A stretch of DNA of 64,000 nucleotides from Coenobita brevimanus (GCA_032717465.1 CM064683.1:41536061-41600060), one strand, 5' to 3'; numbered from the stretch's first letter, positions 22,170 through 32,640 are shown. The notes: a model not told the origin generated them from the letters alone. Numbers and translations: made by a program.

Positions 22170-24760
22170 TATACATGGTGTAGAGGGAATGGGGATCGTG
22201 ATGAAAGAATCCTGATTGATTACGTGCTCGTAGAGAGGTCGATGCTGGGAATGGTTGCTGATACAAGGGCCATGAGAGGATGAGGAGGAGGTCTGTCAGG
22301 TCTTATGATTGTGGTATGCATGTATGCAAATTCAAGCTGAGAGGAGTGAGGTGGATCAGGAGAGAGAGGAGCAGTCAGGGAGAAAGACTGAATGTTGAGA
22401 AGTTGAGGATCAAGGAAAGGGCAGATGATTACAGGACCAAAGTAGAGGAGGAGTTAGAATAAGTGAATTGGAATGTAATGGATCTGGACAGCCTGTGGAA
22501 TGCATATAGGGATTGCTTAGTTAGGAATGCTAAAGCGGTGTGTGGTGTGGCAAGAGTAACAACAAAGAAGAGAGGTATGGCATGGTGGGATGAGGGTAAG
22601 GGAGCAGTGGAGGAAAAGAGGAAGAAGTGGCTAAAGTGGTTACAGGACAGGGGTTCAGTTGAAGTAAGAACTGAATGTATTGAGAGCAAGAAGCACGTAA
22701 AGAGACTAGTGAAGAGGAAAACGAAGGAGGTAAATGATGATCTAGGAAGAAAAATTAATGCAAACTTCTCTAAACATAGGAAGTTATTCTGGAAAGAGGT
22801 GTGGAAATGTAGAAGTGAAAGTGGAAAGAAATGTGATGGTGTGAAGGATGTAGGTGGTAGATTATTAACCCATGGCGATCAAGTAAGGACCAGATGGAAA
22901 GAATAGTTTGAAAGCCTGATGAATGGGAATAGGGAGAGCAGAGTGGCTGTAAACATGATTGGTTTTGGGGGTGTGCAGAGAAGGAATGCAGTGCCAGAAG
23001 ACATGATACTCACACAGGTGAAGAGTGCTGTGAAGCAGCTGAAGAATGGGAAAGCTGCTGGGGTTGATGAGGTGTATGCAGAGATGCTTAAATGTAATGG
23101 AGAGAGTGGAATGAAGTGCTTGTTGGAGATATGTAAGAAGGCATGGATGTATGAAACTGTGCCTGCAGAGTGGAAAAAGGCTATGATTGTACTCCTATAC
23201 AAAAACAAAGGTGAGCGGAGTGAGTGCAAGAATTATCATGGCATAAGTTTATTGAGTGTGGTTGGGAAAGTATATGGAACAGTTATAATAGAGAAAGTAA
23301 GAGAGATATCAGAAGTCCTAGTGAGTGATGAACAGGGTGGCTTTAAGAGTGGCAGAGGATGTGTGGACCAAATATTTGCAGTGAGACAGATAGCAGAGAA
23401 GGCTTGTGAGAAAGTCCATAAGGTGTTTATGGCATTCATGGATCTGGAAAAAGCTTACGACAAAGTGGACAAGGAAAGATTATGGAAAGTTTTGCGCATG
23501 TATGGCGTAGATGGTAAGCTGCTAGGTACTGTCAAGAGTTTTTATGATAGTAGTGAAGCATGTGTAAGGGGTAATGGGCATCTAAGTGAATGGTTCATGA
23601 TCGATGTGGACGTGCAACAAGGTTGTGTGATGTCCCCATGGTTGTTCAATATATATATGGATGGGATGATGAGAGAAGTAAAAACACGAGTAATGGAGAG
23701 AGGGATGGCGTTGATAATGAATGGTGATGGATGGGATATCTCAAATTTGTTGTCTGCTGATGATGCAGTACTGCTTGCAAATACTGGACAAGAACTTGGT
23801 AGGCTAGTGCAGAGTTTTACTGATGTCTGTGAGCGTCGTGCCTTGAGAGTAAATGTAGAAAGGAGTAAAGTGATGGTTATTGAGAGAGAAGGTGATTCCC
23901 AGTGTGATGTTACAGTGAATGGAGAGAGACTGGAACTGGTGAGAGGGTTCAAATACCTAGGTACGGTAATAGAAAAGAGAGGAAAATGTGCCAAAGAAGT
24001 TGAAAGTAGAGTGACACATGAAGAAAAGTAGCTGGTGCAATGAAGGCCTTGATAAGAAACAGAGGCTTGAGTGTTGCAGGTGTACTAGGCTTACATGAGT
24101 GTTAGTGCCAACTGTAACATATGGGTGTGAGACTATGGTGTGGCATGAAAATGAAAAGTCAAGAGTAAGAGCAATGAAGATGGGACTGCTGAGGAATGTA
24201 TGTGGAGTACAGAGGGTGGATAGCATACGAAATAATGTGATTCATGAAAGATGTGGAGTGAGGAAGTCTGTGGACACCAGAATCGAAGAGAGTGTATTGA
24301 GATAGTATGGTCATGTGGAGAGAATGGATAACAATAGAGTGGTGAAAAAGGTATATCTGAGCGAATTTGAAGGAGGGAGGAGGCAAGGTAGGCCAAGGAG
24401 AAGGTGGAGAGATATGGTGGATGAGTGTGTGAGGAAGAGAGGTTTGGAAGTCGGTGAGGCTAGGGAACTGACAAGAGATCGAGCTGGCTGGATGAATGTT
24501 GTGAGGAGAAGTGCATGATCAGGGATTTGGCACCCCTTTTTAACGTGGCAGCATCCGGATTGACTCTATCGGATACATTTATGTGAAGCTACAGAATGTG
24601 GTGAATGTTTTTGGCATATTTGATAGAGCCAGGATTCTGGGGGCTTGAATGATGAGTGAATGGAAGCATGGCCCATTGGATTGGGCAAATTTGGGCTGTC
24701 TGGACATTGCTACTCCTCACCCTGCCCTAGGGTGGGAAAGGAGGTCTAGATGATGAATAT
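22170..24760 (+). mobile_element. LINE-C, near full length from the endonuclease end
   Basis: A third non-LTR element. 22170-22340 matches the endonuclease C-terminus (ERILIDYVLVERS, VADTRAMRG) with stops. 22463-22906 is the linker region, 22919-24031 the reverse transcriptase, and 24099-24518 the C-terminal region (YGHVERMDNNRVVKKVYLSE, GRPRRRWRDMVDECV). The 3' UTR then runs through GGATTTGGCACCCCTTTTTA to about 24760, without a GATA tail. It is related to LINE-A in protein but has a different 3' end. Confidence 0.8.
22919..24031 (+). pseudogene. LINE-C reverse transcriptase (defective)
   Basis: Open frame of about 370 codons with ordered RT motifs: VKQLKNGKAAGVDEVYAEML, NYHGISLLSVVGKVYGTVII, DEQGGFKSGRGCVDQIFAVR, AFMDLEKAYDKVDKERLWKV, VQQGCVMSPWLFNIYMDGMM and FKYLGTVIEK. 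The catalytic box reads SADD instead of FADD (LLSADDAVLL); both aspartates are kept. The frame ends at 24031 and the downstream C-terminal part is split by stops, so the copy is dead. Its relation to LINE-A is clear from shared motifs but the identity is moderate. Confidence 0.85.
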
Positions 24761-24769
24761 GATTATTAT

Positions 24770-25203
24770 TAAAATGGTTGGTGGAAGCACTCACCATCCA
24801 CTCACTCGATGTAGTGCTGCTTTTGGGTGACTGCCCTTTCCTCGCTTCCTTCTTTCCTTCCTTCCTCTTCTGTCTCTTTCCTTCATTCTTTCCTCTTCCT
24901 TCTGCCTATGGGAGACTCTACACTGAGTGACAAGCCAAAAGGTTTTCTGTACGTCATGAAACCACGCTGGGTGGTAACCATATAACCATATTATTGCACC
25001 TGGTGGTTTAGTGGGTAATTAAGGCGCTCTAGTTGGATTGAGCCAGTGCAGGTCCAAGGGGTGGTTGGGGTTTATTGCTCATGTAATGCCAGTCAGGGAT
25101 GAGTGAGGCTGGTCATTGTCATCTTAAATGTCAGCACCAAGTTGCTTAGCCCTGGTTCCTGTGCTACTCATGGGGCAGTGTAGAATTGGATGATGATGAA
25201 TAT
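24770..25203 (+). mobile_element. Composite tRNA-headed SINE, copy 2
   Basis: Same two modules as the 19970-20425 copy: AATGGTTGGTGGAAGCACTC to the GGTGGTAACCATATAACC body, then CACCTGGTGGTTTAGTGGGT, the B-box-like segment and GATTGGATGATGATG. The body hairpin is partly decayed. Confidence 0.65.
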
Positions 25204-25204
25204 A

Positions 25205-25735
25205 TGATTATTATCCATCCATCCATTATCCAGTCCTATGCCGCCCCATGAGGAGCGTAGGAGCCCAGGGCTAGGCAGTTGGTCCTGACATTTGAGTTGA
25301 AAATGACCAGCCTCACTCATCCCTGAGTGGCATTATGTGAGCAATAAACCCCAACCATCCCTTGGATATAAACCTTCACCGGCTCAATAAACCACCAGGC
25401 GCCATAATTTAGTTATATGGTTACCACCCAGCGTTGTAAATGGTTTCGCGGTGTACAGGAAACCATATGGCTTGTCACTCAGTGTAGTCACCCTCAGGCA
25501 GAAAGAAGAGGAAAGAATGAAGGAAAGAAAGACAAAAGAGGGAGTGTAAAGTCACCCATAGGCAGAAGGAAGAGGAAAGAATGAAGGAAAGAAAGACAGA
25601 AGAGGGAGTGTAAAGTCACCCATAGGCAGAAGGACAAGGAAAGAATGAAGGAAAGAAAGACAAAAGAGGGAGTGTAAAGTTACCCACAGGCAGAAGGAAG
25701 AGGAAAGAATGAAGGAAAGAAAGATGTATTATTAT
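25205..25735 (-). mobile_element. Composite tRNA-headed SINE, copy 3 (inverted), with ~64 bp tandem expansion
   Basis: Reverse-oriented copy: the tRNA-like module lies at 25215-25410 and the body at 25410-25500. It is followed by about four tandem copies of a ~64 bp segment (AGTCACCCATAGGCAGAAGG, AAAGAATGAAGGAAAGAAAG) at 25500-25735. Copies 3 and 4 face each other across an ATT run, forming a ~1 kb inverted repeat. Confidence 0.65.
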
Positions 25736-25749
25736 TATTATTATTATAT

Positions 25750-26262
25750 GTAGTAGGTGGGGGCATTCACCATCCACTCACTTGATGTAGTGCTGCTGTC
25801 GGATGTCTGGCCTTTCCTCTCCTCCATCCTTCTTTCCTTCCATCCACTTCTGTCTTTCTTTCCTTCATTCTTTCCTCTTCCTTCTGCCTATGGGTAACTT
25901 TACGCTCCCTCTTCTGTCTTTCTTTCCTTCATTCTTTCCTCTTCCTTCTGCCTATGGGTGACTCTACACTGAGTGACAAGCCAAATGGTTTCCTGTACAC
26001 CAGGAAACCATTTACTACGCTGGGTGGTAACCATATAACCAAATTTTGGTGCCTGGTGGTTTAGTGGGTAATTAAGGCGCTCCAATCGGATTGCGCCGGT
26101 GCAGGTTTATATCCAAGGGATGGTTGGGGTTTATTGCTCATGTAATGCCACTCAGGGATGAGTGAGGCTGGTCACTCTCATCTTAAATGTCAGGACCAAC
26201 TGCCTAGCCCCAGGCCTCAACACTCCTCATGGGGCAACGTAGGATTGGATGATGGATGGATG
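25750..26262 (+). mobile_element. Composite tRNA-headed SINE, copy 4
   Basis: Body with the intact hairpin (ATGGTTTCCTG/CAGGAAACCAT) at about 25986-26012, then the tRNA-like module from about 26050 (GTGCCTGGTGGTTTAGTGGG, GGTTTATATCC) and a GGATGGATGG tail running into an ATT microsatellite. Confidence 0.65.
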
Positions 26263-26308
26263 GATTATTATTATTATTATTTTTATTATTATTATTATTA
26301 TTATTATT

Positions 26309-26427
26309 GCCAACGGCCATGCCACGTTGAGTACACCGCTTCCCGTCCGATCAGCGAAGTTAAGCAACGTTGGGTCTGGTTAGTACTTGGATGGGTGACC
26401 GACTGGGAAAACCAGATGCTGTTGGCA
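26309..26427 (+). rRNA. 5S rRNA-like sequence (SINE head)
   Basis: About 119 bp with the standard 5S layout: GCCAACGGCCATGCCACGTT at the 5' end, TCCGATCAGCGAAGTTAAGC in the middle, the internal control region TTAGTACTTGGATGGGTGAC and CTGTTGGCAT pairing with the 5' end. The internal pol III promoter is intact by eye. As no terminator follows and the 3' flank is a repeat, I read it as a retroposed SINE head, not a ribosomal array gene; a real 5S gene is less likely. Confidence 0.8.
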
Positions 26428-26550
26428 TCCCTACGTGTCAAGTGGGGTTGGTGGAGGATTAGTGCCCCTCCCTGTAAAACAATTAACTCTAAGCCCTTGG
26501 CCACCCCGTTTGGGATACATGGCGTCTGGCAATGGATGGATGGATGGATT
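26309..26550 (+). mobile_element. 5S rRNA-headed SINE (SINE3-type)
   Basis: A complete 5S-like head (26309-26427) is fused, without the T-run terminator expected of a free 5S gene, to CCTACGTGTCAAGTGGGGTT, GGTGGAGGATTAGTGCCCCT, CCCTGTAAAAC and a tail TTGGCCACCCCGTTTGGGAT, ACATGGCGTCTGGC plus (ATGG)n. That tail closely resembles the LINE-A 3' end. 5S-headed SINEs form the SINE3 class known from fish and other animals; the LINE-A-tailed form here is inferred from sequence alone. Confidence 0.75.
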
Positions 26551-26554
26551 ACCA

Positions 26555-26648
26555 TTATCATTACCGTACTATTTTCATCATTATTATTGCTATTGCTACT
26601 GCTACTACTACCATTACTACTACTACCAGTATATACTGCTACTACTAC

Positions 26649-26681
<33 letters not shown>

Positions 26682-26745
26682 TGTTAGTGTTTATTATTAT
26701 TGTTATTATTATCATTATTATTATTATTATTTCTAATTATTAGTC
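26555..26745. repeat. Compound TTA/CTA microsatellite
   Basis: Trinucleotide runs (ATT, TAC, ACT) over about 190 bp. Frames through it encode poly-Tyr/Leu/Ile and are not genes. Confidence 0.9.
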
Positions 26746-26749
26746 CTAT

Positions 26750-27203
26750 TCATCATTCTTTTTTCCTCCCCCACAGGTGAAGTGAAGTGAAGTAAGGTCT
26801 AGAAAACAAGGAAAAAGAAGTGAGAAATAGTAAAGAACATGCCTAGTGAAGTGGGCCACACTCATCCCCTTACCAGTCAAGCCCCTGGAATTATGAACTC
26901 ACAAAAACATGTATGTGTTTGTGTATGTGCTTTGTGCTACCAAGCAGTGTGTTGGTATTACTGTGCTATTGAAATGAGTTAGTGTGCCTGCTGCTGTGGA
27001 TTAGTTTATGTTGCCTACCTGTACCATGAAGATGTGATGGCTGGTACTACTGGCTACTACTACCACTACTACTACTACTACGACAAAGTGTGAGTACCCC
27101 ATTCATGATTAGGACAATTCTGTTTTTAGTCATCCACTTTCACTTGGCCAATTGTCATCCTTCTCCTGCCTGTTTTACTTAACTGAGTGGCAGAGAAAGA
27201 CAA
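26750..27203. other. Unannotated DNA and left flank of the 34 bp array
   Basis: No gene recognised. 27170-27203 (TAACTGAGTGGCAGAGAAAG) is paralogous to 14665-14690, marking the start of dispersed block copy 2. Confidence 0.4.
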
Positions 27204-28766
27204 TACTATGGCTGTACATCCTGTCCATAGCACTTAATATTATGGCTGTACATCCTGTCCATAGCACTTAATACTATGGCTGTACATCCTGTCCATAGCA
27301 CTTAATACTATGGCTGTACATCCTGTCCATAGCACTTAATACTAAGGCTGTACATCCTGTCCATAGCACTTAATACTATGGCTGTACATCCTGTCCATAG
27401 CACTTAATACTATGGCTGTACATCCTGTCCATAGCACTTAATACTATGGCTGTACATCCTGTCCATAGCACTTAATACTATGGCTGTACATCCTGTCCAT
27501 AGCACTTAATACTATGGCTGTACATCCTGTCCATAGCACTTAATACTATGGCTGTACATCCTGTCCCTAGCACTTAATACTATGGCTGTACATCCTGTCC
27601 ATAGCACTTAATACTATGGCTGTACATCCTGTCCATAGCACTTAATACTATGGCTGTACATCCTGTCCATAGCACTTAATACTATGGCTGTACATCCTGT
27701 CCATAGCACTTAATACTATGGCTGTACATCCTGTCCATAGCACTTAATACTATGGCTGTACATCCTGTCCATAGCACTTAATACTATGGCTGTACATCCT
27801 GTCCATAGCACTTAATACTATGGCTGTACATCCTGTCCCTAGCACTTAATACTATGGCTGTACATCCTGTCCCTAGCACTTAATACTATGGCTGTACATC
27901 CTGTCCCTAGCACTTAATACTATGGCTGTACATCCTGTCCCTAGCACTTAATACTATGGCTGTACATCCTGTCCCTAGCACTTAATACTATGGCTGTACA
28001 TCCTGTCCCTAGCACTTAATACTATGGCTGTACATCCTGTCCATAGCACTTAATACTATGGCTGTACATCCTGTCCATAGCACTTAATACTATGGCTGTA
28101 CATCCTGTCCATAGCACTTAATACTATGGCTGTACATCCTGTCCATAGCACTTAATACTATGGCTGTACATCCTGTCCATAGCACTTAATACTATGGCTG
28201 TACATCCTGTCCATAGCACTTAATACTATGGCTGTACATCCTGTCCATAGCACTTAATACTATGGCTGTACATCCTGTCCATAGCACTTAATACTATGGC
28301 TGTACATCCTGTCCCTAGCACTTAATACTATGGCTGTACATCCTGTCCATAGCACTTAATACTATGGCTGTACATCCTGTCCCTAGCACTTAATACTATG
28401 GCTGTACATCCTGTCCATAGCACTTAATACTATGGCTGTACATCCTGTCCCTAGCACTTAATACTATGGCTGTACATCCTGTCCCTAACACTTAATACTA
28501 TGGCTGTACATCCTGTCCATAGCACTTAATACTATGGCTGTACATCCTGTCCATAGCACTTAATACTATGGCTGTACATCCTGTCCATAGCACTTAATAC
28601 TATGGCTGTACATCCTGTCCATAGCACTTAATACTATGGCTGTACATCCTGTCCATAGCACTTAATACTATGGCTGTACATCCTGTCCATAGCACTTAAT
28701 ACTATGGCTGTACATCCTGTCCATAGCACTTAATACTATGGCTGTACATCCTGTCCATAGCACTTC
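27204..28766. repeat. 34 bp minisatellite, about 45 copies
   Basis: Highly uniform head-to-tail array of a 34 bp unit (TACTATGGCTGTACATCCTG, TCCATAGCACTTAA). Variants TCCATAG and TCCCTAG occur in runs, as expected from recent unequal exchange. There are no spacers, so it is not a CRISPR array. The single-copy relative is at 14690-14725. Confidence 0.98.
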
Positions 28767-29034
28767 CTCATGACTAGCAGCTCAGTAATCAGGATGGAAG
28801 GATGGTAATTTTAGGCCAAGTTAAAGTGAGCTTCGTATAGTTGTACCTCCTTGATTGCTGGTTTGGTCATTGCGTTATTTCCTGATCTTATAAATAATCC
28901 AGAACCGTCAATATCCAGTAGTTGTAAATCATGGTAGTGGTGATATCATCGTGTGAGGTTTGGCTGTGAGGAAAGTTGAGGAATATCAAAGGGGTGTCAG
29001 TATTGCTTTATTTCTTTAGCTTTGTCTGTTTATA
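28767..29034. other. Right flank of the 34 bp array (dispersed block copy 2)
   Basis: TCATGACTAGCAGC and GGATGGTAATTTTAGGCCAA match the flank and the single unit of the 21 bp array at 14783-15100. The rest (28840-29034) holds nothing I recognise. Confidence 0.55.
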
Positions 29035-29390
29035 GCCAGGCGCCATAATGCTGTGAGGGTTGGCTGCTTGTCTTTGAGTTAGGCTAGTTGTTGTACAGGG
29101 AGGGGCACTAACCCTCCGCCAACCCACTTATTGACACGTAGGGAACACGTATAGGTTGTTATATGGTTACCACCCAGCGTTGTAAATGGCTTCCTGATTT
29201 ACAGGAAACCATTAGGCTTGTCACTCAATGTAAAGCCACCAGTAAAGGAAAGAAGAGTAACAAAAAGTGACAGGATAGGTAGGAGAAATAGGAAGAGAGG
29301 AGGACAGACACAGAAAAAGAATGATAAAGGTGAAGGAAGCACCTTAGTAGGCAGCACTACAGCAAGTGAGTGGATGACGGTCACCACCAC
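29035..29390 (-). mobile_element. Mosaic SINE: body module plus LINE-A-like tail
   Basis: On the minus strand: a body with a decayed purine/pyrimidine stretch, GGTTTCCTG hairpin and GGTGGTAACCATATAACA, then CCCTACGTGTCAATAAGTGG, GGTTAGTGCCCCTCCCTGTA and a decayed tail CATTATGGCGCCTGGCTATA. Same module order as 21145-21318. Confidence 0.6.
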
Positions 29391-29399
29391 TTACGACGT

Positions 29400-29679
29400 T
29401 GATCTTACTCTTATAAGGAATTCAGTACCGGGTACCATCAGTATAGTGGTAAAATAATCATAAGTGTGGTTAGTCTATGAGGAAATTTTAGGACAATCAA
29501 AGGAATTTTCATGCATGGTGTTCCTCCTTGTAGTGACAGTGCTAAGAAAACACCTAAAAAATATTGACCCACTTTCAGAATTGTAAGCAACATTCAGCAG
29601 TTGATAAGTGGTTTTAAATACTGCATTTGACACACACAAAAAGCAACTAAGCTACCGTATTGGGCTTCATTTTGTCTCG
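29400..29679. other. Unannotated DNA
   Basis: No gene, RNA or repeat recognised in this short interval. Confidence 0.4.
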
Positions 29680-29905
29680 TATTGTTTATAAAGGCTCCAA
29701 CATGCTTGTTGCATCACCTACTGGCAACTGTCCATGCTGCTTCATCTCTGGCAGCCTCCCTATTTAGTCCCATATCCCTCAGAATCACACTGTGTTACCT
29801 TGTCCCAGGTTTTTTTGATCTGCCTCTCACAACCCTACCGCTGACGTTCACGCTTCTCACTTGCTGCAGCCAGTTGTCATCCCCCTTCCTCTCCACATGT
29901 TTAAG
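29680..29905 (-). mobile_element. LINE-B 3' end fragment
   Basis: Minus-strand LINE-B tail (GAGCCTTTATAAACAATACG near 29680-29700) with part of the end of the ORF. 5'-truncated. Confidence 0.65.
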
Positions 29906-29944
29906 TACTGTATAGGAAAAATCTCATAGCTACTGCATTAACTT

Positions 29945-30402
29945 CCCCAAATTACTTTAAACTCAATTGTACAATGGAAGAGTTGAAGGATGGGACTGGA
30001 GTGTATTGGTGTTGTGATGAGGAGGGGTAGATTGAGATGGTTTGGGAGGAAGGATGGGACTGGAGTGTATTGGTGTTGTGATGAGGAGGGGTAGATTGAG
30101 ATGGTTTGGGAGGAAGGATGGGACTGGAGTGTATTGGTGTTGTGATGAGGAGGGGTAGATTGAGATGGTTTGGGCATGTGGAGAGGATGGAGGATGACAT
30201 TTGAGTAAAAGGATGAGGAATGTGAAGTTTGGGGGTGGGGTTATGAGAGGTAGACTGAAAATGACCTGAAACAAGGTCATAGAGTGTGCCCTCAGGGATA
30301 AGGGAGTGAATAGGGAGGCTGCCAAAGATCGGGCAGTGTGGAGAGCCGCCATTAAGTGACCCAGGCTGACACATGCAAGCTTGTTGGAGCCTTTATAATC
30401 TA
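29945..30402 (+). mobile_element. LINE-B 3' portion with ~64 bp triplication
   Basis: Plus-strand LINE-B: TTGAGATGGTTTGGGCATGT (RWFGHVER) to the tail AGAGCCGCCATTAAGTGACC and GAGCCTTTATAATC. A segment of about 64 bp (GGAAGGATGGGACTGGAGTG, TATTGGTGTTGTGATGAGGA) is repeated three times at 29985-30170, so this copy underwent a local tandem duplication. Confidence 0.75.
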
Positions 30403-30446
30403 TCGTGTACAACATGATACAACTTCACCATACAAGTGAGTGAAAA

Positions 30447-31650
30447 TTATATGTTAGGATAATGGATTTTGGAGTGGCCCTGGTGAGAGAGGGTAGTGTT
30501 TGGAAACTCCCTGTACTGTTGTTTGCAGATGATACTGTGTTGTTGAGTGAAGACGAAGGGGAGCTGCAAGGCTTGGTGGATGAGTTTGAGAGAGTGTGTA
30601 AGAAACGGAATGTAAAGGTGAATGTAGGGAAGAGTAAAGTGATGGTCTTTGAGAGAGGTGAAGTCAGTGAATGTACAGCGAGGTTGGATGGTAAGGAATT
30701 GGAAAATGTGATTACATTGTGGGGTAGATGTGGATGTGGTTGAAAAGATTAGGAGGAATACACTGAGGTGGTTTGGACATGTGGAGAGGATGGAGAATGA
30801 AAGACTGACTAAGAGGGTGTATGTAGGTGAGGTGGAGGGAGGGAGAGGGAGGGGTAGACCGAGGATGAGGTGGAGGGATGGAGTTGAGAGGTATATGAGG
30901 GAGGGGGGGGTGAGTTGGGGGGAGGGGAGTCAAATGGTGGGTGACAGAGTGACTTGGAGACGTTTTGTCTGCGGCCACCCTTTGCGGGATTAGGGCGTCG
31001 GGCTATAGATAGATAGATAGATAGATTACATTTAAGTACTTGGGTAGTGTGATGAGTAAGGATGGAGGATTGGAGGGTGAAGTGCTTGAAAGGGTACAGC
31101 AGGGAAGAAAGGTTGCTGGATCTTTGAAAGCAGTGATAAGAAACAGGGAAGTGAGCATGGAAGTGAAAAAGTTACTACATGACAGTATTGTGATACCAAC
31201 TCTAACGTACGGAAGTGAAGCTTGGACGTTGTTGGAAGGACACAAGTCAAGAGTGAGAGCAGTGGAAATGAGTTATTTAAGAGGAGCCTGTGGAGTCACA
31301 TGGAGAGACAGGCTGACGATTGAGGATATAAAGGAGCGTTGTGGTGTGGATGTGGATGTGATAGGAAGCGTTATGAGGAACACACTGAGGTGGTTTGGCC
31401 ACGTGGAGAGGATGGAGGGTGAAAGACTGACGAAGAGAGTGTATGTGAGTGAGGTGGAGGGGGAAAGAGGGAGGGGGAGGCCGAGGATGAGATGGAGGGA
31501 TGGGGTGGAGAGGTATATGAGAGAGGGGGGTGTGAGTTGGGAGCAGGGCAGTGAAATGGCGAGGGGCAGGGTGACGTGGAGGCAATTTGTTTGTGGCCAC
31601 CCCAAATGGAATTGAGGCGTCTGGCAATAGATAGATAGGTAGATAAAGGA
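30447..31650 (+). mobile_element. LINE-A copy (host of nested insertion)
   Basis: 5'-truncated LINE-A beginning within the reverse transcriptase (VALVREGSVWKLPVLLFADD, intact FADD), interrupted at 30719-31023 by another LINE-A 3' end, and resuming at 31024 with FKYLGSVMSKDGG-like coding through 31615 (RWFGHVERMEGERLTKRVYV, GRPRMRWRDGV). It ends CCCCAAATGGAATTGAGGCG, TCTGGCAATAGATAG. Both frame segments stay open; the insertion is what breaks the gene. Confidence 0.85.
30719..31023 (+). mobile_element. Nested LINE-A 3' end insertion
   Basis: A 305 bp 5'-truncated copy of the GATTAGGGCGTCGGGC subfamily with a GATA tail, inserted in the LINE-A copy at 30447-31650. It is flanked by the 9 bp direct repeat GATTACATT (30710-30718 and 31024-31032), a target-site duplication. 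This fixes both ends of the element and the order of events. Confidence 0.88.
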
Positions 31651-31684
31651 GCTAGCATTGCAGTCACTAAATACACACTGTTTT

Positions 31685-31865
31685 TGTCGTTGCTTAACCC
31701 TGGTCTGGCTGGCCAAGCAGACCCGTGAACCACAAGTAAGCAGCTACATGTGTGGGCCTAGGTACAGTAAAACACAAACGGCATGTAGGTATGACACACG
31801 CCAGGTAGACAGTGCCTCACTAGGGTTGGACAGGGGCCTTCCCACAGTGAGGTGCAGGGAAAGAT
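31685..31865. repeat. Dispersed repeat, member 2
   Basis: Paralogue of 15640-15790 (CCCTGGTCTGGCTGGCCAAG, CAGACCCGTGAACCACAAGT, CACTAGGGTTGGACA). No conserved frame. Confidence 0.6.
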
Positions 31866-31944
31866 GAGGTGGTGTGGCTCTCAGATAGACATGACAGCAG
31901 GTCCATGTAGGGTGCACACTACCAGGACTGTAAGCTGCTCAGTC

Positions 31945-32640
31945 ATGCCTTGTTGTGGTAGTTTAGTGCACCAGTTAACTGTGATCAAAGAGGCCAGGGC
32001 AGTAGAACGGTGCACAGTGCCACGATTGTAAGCTGCTTGTTAGTGTTTAATTACAGAACTGGACCAATGCCTTGTTGTGGTAGTTTAGTGCACCAGTTAA
32101 CTGTGATCAAAGAGGCCAGGGCAGTAGAACGGTGCACAGTGCCACGATTGTAAGCTGCTTGTTAGTGTGTAATTACAGAACTGGACCAATGCCTTGTTGT
32201 GGTAGTTTAGTGCACCAGTTAACTGTGATCAAAGAGGTTAGGGCAGTAGAACGGTGCACAGTGCCACCATCATTAGCTGCTTGCTAGTGTGTAATTACAG
32301 AAGTGGACCAATTAACCATGATCAGAGTGGTTAGGGTGGTAGTTTAGTGGATCAATTAACTGTGATCAAAGAGGTTAGGGCAGTAGAACGGTGCACAGTG
32401 CCACCATCATTAGCTGCTCGTTAGTGTGTATTTACAGAACTGGACCAAATAACCATGATCAGAGTGGTTAGGGTGGTAGTTTAGTGGACCAATTAACTGT
32501 GATCAAAGAGGTTAGGGCAGTACAAGGGTGCACAGTGCCACCATCATTAGCTGCTCGTTAGTGCGTAATTACAGAACTGGACCAATTAGCCATGATCAGA
32601 GTGGTTAGGGTGGTTGTTTAGTGGATCAGTTATATAACCA
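31945..32640. repeat. 122 bp tandem repeat
   Basis: About six copies (first three at 122 bp spacing) of a unit with TGCCTTGTTGTGGTAGTTTA, CAGTTAACTGTGATCAAAGA and GTGCACAGTGCCAC. Later copies lose the CCTTGTTG part and gain a second AACCATGATCAGAGTGG segment. Non-coding. Confidence 0.88.

Noticed and set aside
26309..26427. A functional 5S rRNA gene
   Set aside because: No T-run terminator, only one copy, and the 3' flank is a SINE body plus LINE-A tail; retained as a 5S-like SINE head.
27204..28766. CRISPR-like array of 34 bp repeats
   Set aside because: Units are directly adjacent with no spacers, and the genome is eukaryotic; it is a minisatellite.
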